64,000 nt of DNA, taken from Acidobacteriota bacterium (GTDB lineage: Bacteria; Acidobacteriota; Terriglobia; Acidiferrales; UBA7541). Of this stretch, positions 62,912 through 64,000 are shown piece by piece. The stretch is taken from NCBI GenBank assembly GCA_003167215.1, contig PMTV01000014.1:174287-238286 (forward strand), in the 5' to 3' direction. The notes beneath the pieces are model-generated. The model saw only the letters and a list, made by a program, of their open reading frames with translations, had not been told where the DNA came from and did no database searches. The stretch's first letter is position 1; the number at the start of each line of letters is the position of its first letter. The position numbers were made by a program, and so were the translations under genes.

Positions 62912-63823
62912 ATGCCAGACAAAATAAGAATCATCGGTGTGCCGATGGACTTGGGCCAGAGCCGCCGCGGTGTGGACATGGGTCCCTCAGCGTTGCGCGT
63001 CGCTGGATTGCAGGCGCGGCTGAAGCAGCTTGGTCGTCAGGTAGAAGACATCGGCAACGTAGTAGTCCCTCAGCCCGAGGAAAAACCCTACGGCGAAAAA
63101 CGCGCCAGATACCTCGACGAGATTGCCGAAGCCTGTAAAGGCCTGGCGGACATGGTGAAGAAAACGCTGGACGAGGACCTGGTGCCGGTGGTGCTCGGTG
63201 GCGACCATTCCATTGCAGTCGGAACGACCGCCGGTACCGCAGCCCATTTCAACAAGCAATCCAAGCGCATCGGAGTGATTTGGCTGGATGCCCACGGCGA
63301 TATGAACACGCCGGAATCCTCGCCTTCCGGAAACGTTCACGGCATGCCGCTCGCTGCCATTATGGGTTACGGTCCTCCGGAGCTTACCGAACTCGCCGGC
63401 ATCAAGCCCATGGTCGAACCGCGCAATGTGGCATTAGTCGGCATCCGCGATCTGGACGCGAAAGAGCGCCGCCTGGTGAAAGAATCGGGCGTTCATATTT
63501 TCACCATGCGCGATATTGATGAACGCGGAATGCGCGAGGTGATGGCCGACGCGTTGCGATTCGCCAGCGACGACACTGCGGGGATTTCGGTGAGCCTCGA
63601 CATGGATTTTGTGGATCCGACAGACGCTCCCGGCGTGGGAACGCCCGTTCGCGGTGGCGTTACCTACCGCGAAGCCCACCTCGCTCTGGAAATGATTGCG
63701 GACAGCCGCTCGATGGTCTCCTTTGAGCTGGTGGAAATTAATCCGGTGATCGACTTGCACAACATGACCGCGCTTCTGGGCGTCGAACTCCTTTTGTCGG
63801 GCCTGGGAAAGAAAATTTTGTGA
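62912..63823 (+). CDS. rocF: Arginase
   Basis: This 303-residue Mn enzyme hydrolyses arginine to ornithine and urea. All ligand motifs are canonical: [31 protein letters not shown] and [19 protein letters not shown]. The Glu segment is [12 protein letters not shown]. The DxDxxDP and [10 protein letters not shown] segments favour arginase over agmatinase. It lies 43 bp after asnS and 40 bp before ddl. It contrasts with the arginase-fold protein at 6644-7813, which has lost both metal His. Confidence 0.94.
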   Translation: MPDKIRIIGVPMDLGQSRRGVDMGPSALRVAGLQARLKQLGRQVEDIGNVVVPQPEEKPYGEKRARYLDEIAEACKGLADMVKKTLDEDLVPVVLGGDHSIAVGTTAGTAAHFNKQSKRIGVIWLDAHGDMNTPESSPSGNVHGMPLAAIMGYGPPELTELAGIKPMVEPRNVALVGIRDLDAKERRLVKESGVHIFTMRDIDERGMREVMADALRFASDDTAGISVSLDMDFVDPTDAPGVGTPVRGGVTYREAHLALEMIADSRSMVSFELVEINPVIDLHNMTALLGVELLLSGLGKKIL

Positions 63824-63863
63824 TTTCTATGCGTATTCTTTATTCAATCATTCGGGCCCCCCA

Positions 63864-64000
63864 ATGATTTCCCGGAAACGCTTGCGTATTGGCGTGCTCT
63901 TCGGCGGGCGGTCGGGTGAGCATGAAGTCTCGCTGGCTTCCGCGGCCTCCGTAATTCGCGCGCTGGATCCGGAAAAATACGAAGCTGTGCCGATCGGCAT
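63864..64000 (+). CDS. ddl: D-alanine--D-alanine ligase, N-terminal part
   Basis: This partial CDS runs off the right edge after 45 codons. The product starts [20 protein letters not shown] and continues [10 protein letters not shown], the N-terminal signature of D-Ala-D-Ala ligase, an ATP-grasp enzyme that makes the dipeptide for peptidoglycan. The ATG at 63864 has no strong Shine-Dalgarno site. It follows the arginase gene by 40 bp. Confidence 0.9.
   Translation, partial: MISRKRLRIGVLFGGRSGEHEVSLASAASVIRALDPEKYEAVPIG

Overview
The window reads as chromosomal DNA of a GC-rich, Gram-negative heterotroph, most likely an Acidobacteriota (Terriglobia/Koribacter-like) bacterium. This is an inference from gene content: a Ser/Thr kinase with a PD40 beta-propeller, a VWFA-related secreted protein, Ig-like lipoproteins, paired exported amidohydrolases, a DUF3467 protein, MqnD (futalosine menaquinone route), GTP-type PEP carboxykinase and a CysO/Mec/CysM cysteine cluster. 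I see no rRNA, tRNA, CRISPR array, insertion sequence or prophage. Almost all of the sequence is protein coding, and GTG and TTG starts behind good Shine-Dalgarno sites are common.

Layout. 1-2.1 kb: an FG-GAP repeat protein running off the left edge, then a LuxR-type regulator and a WecA/MraY-like transferase that lie head to head and both lack their 5' ends. 2.1-5.8 kb: a 1230-residue protein with a Gly/Ser-rich centre, helical repeats and a PilZ-like C-terminus. 5.9-9.5 kb: a HAD phosphatase, an arginase-fold protein with altered metal ligands, IspH, an SDR remnant and a small membrane protein. 9.8-25.4 kb: beta-oxidation genes (acyl-CoA dehydrogenase, thiolase, FadN-type bifunctional enzyme) interspersed with a PilZ-like/TonB fusion, a three-gene overlapping amidohydrolase operon and a lipoprotein pair. 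25.5-35.5 kb: patatin, PckG, M13 peptidase, a Cys-rich pair, Bcp peroxiredoxin, cytochrome c, an atypical NRAMP transporter and DUF3467. 35.5-37.2 kb: a diguanylate cyclase followed by a PilZ protein. 37.4-40.7 kb: a CDGSH protein and the cysM-mec-cysO-moeZ operon. 40.8-46.1 kb: small genes, a receiver-like protein coupled to an exported protein, BioY, an NTF2-like protein and MqnD. 46.2-49.8 kb: full-length MetH. 49.9-57.6 kb: an active-looking Ser/Thr kinase, a tandem of thymidylate-kinase-like proteins (one with a changed P-loop), a pseudokinase-TonB fusion and a secreted VWFA-like protein. 58.4-64 kb: two overlapping MetE-like genes, a 48-residue membrane protein, a sugar isomerase-like protein, AsnRS, a canonical arginase and the start of Ddl.

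Themes. Methionine and sulfur metabolism recur: MetH, a MetE-like pair, and cysteine synthesis on a protein carrier. Envelope signalling recurs too. Two proteins carry a C-terminal TonB domain behind a transmembrane helix, joined to different cytoplasmic modules (PilZ-like and a dead kinase), and three proteins have PilZ or PilZ-like domains. The candidates I judge least explained are the pseudokinase-TonB fusion, the tandem kinase pair with the K-to-R P-loop, the giant HEAT/PilZ-like protein, and the truncated head-to-head gene pair near 1.08 kb, which marks a deletion or an assembly join.
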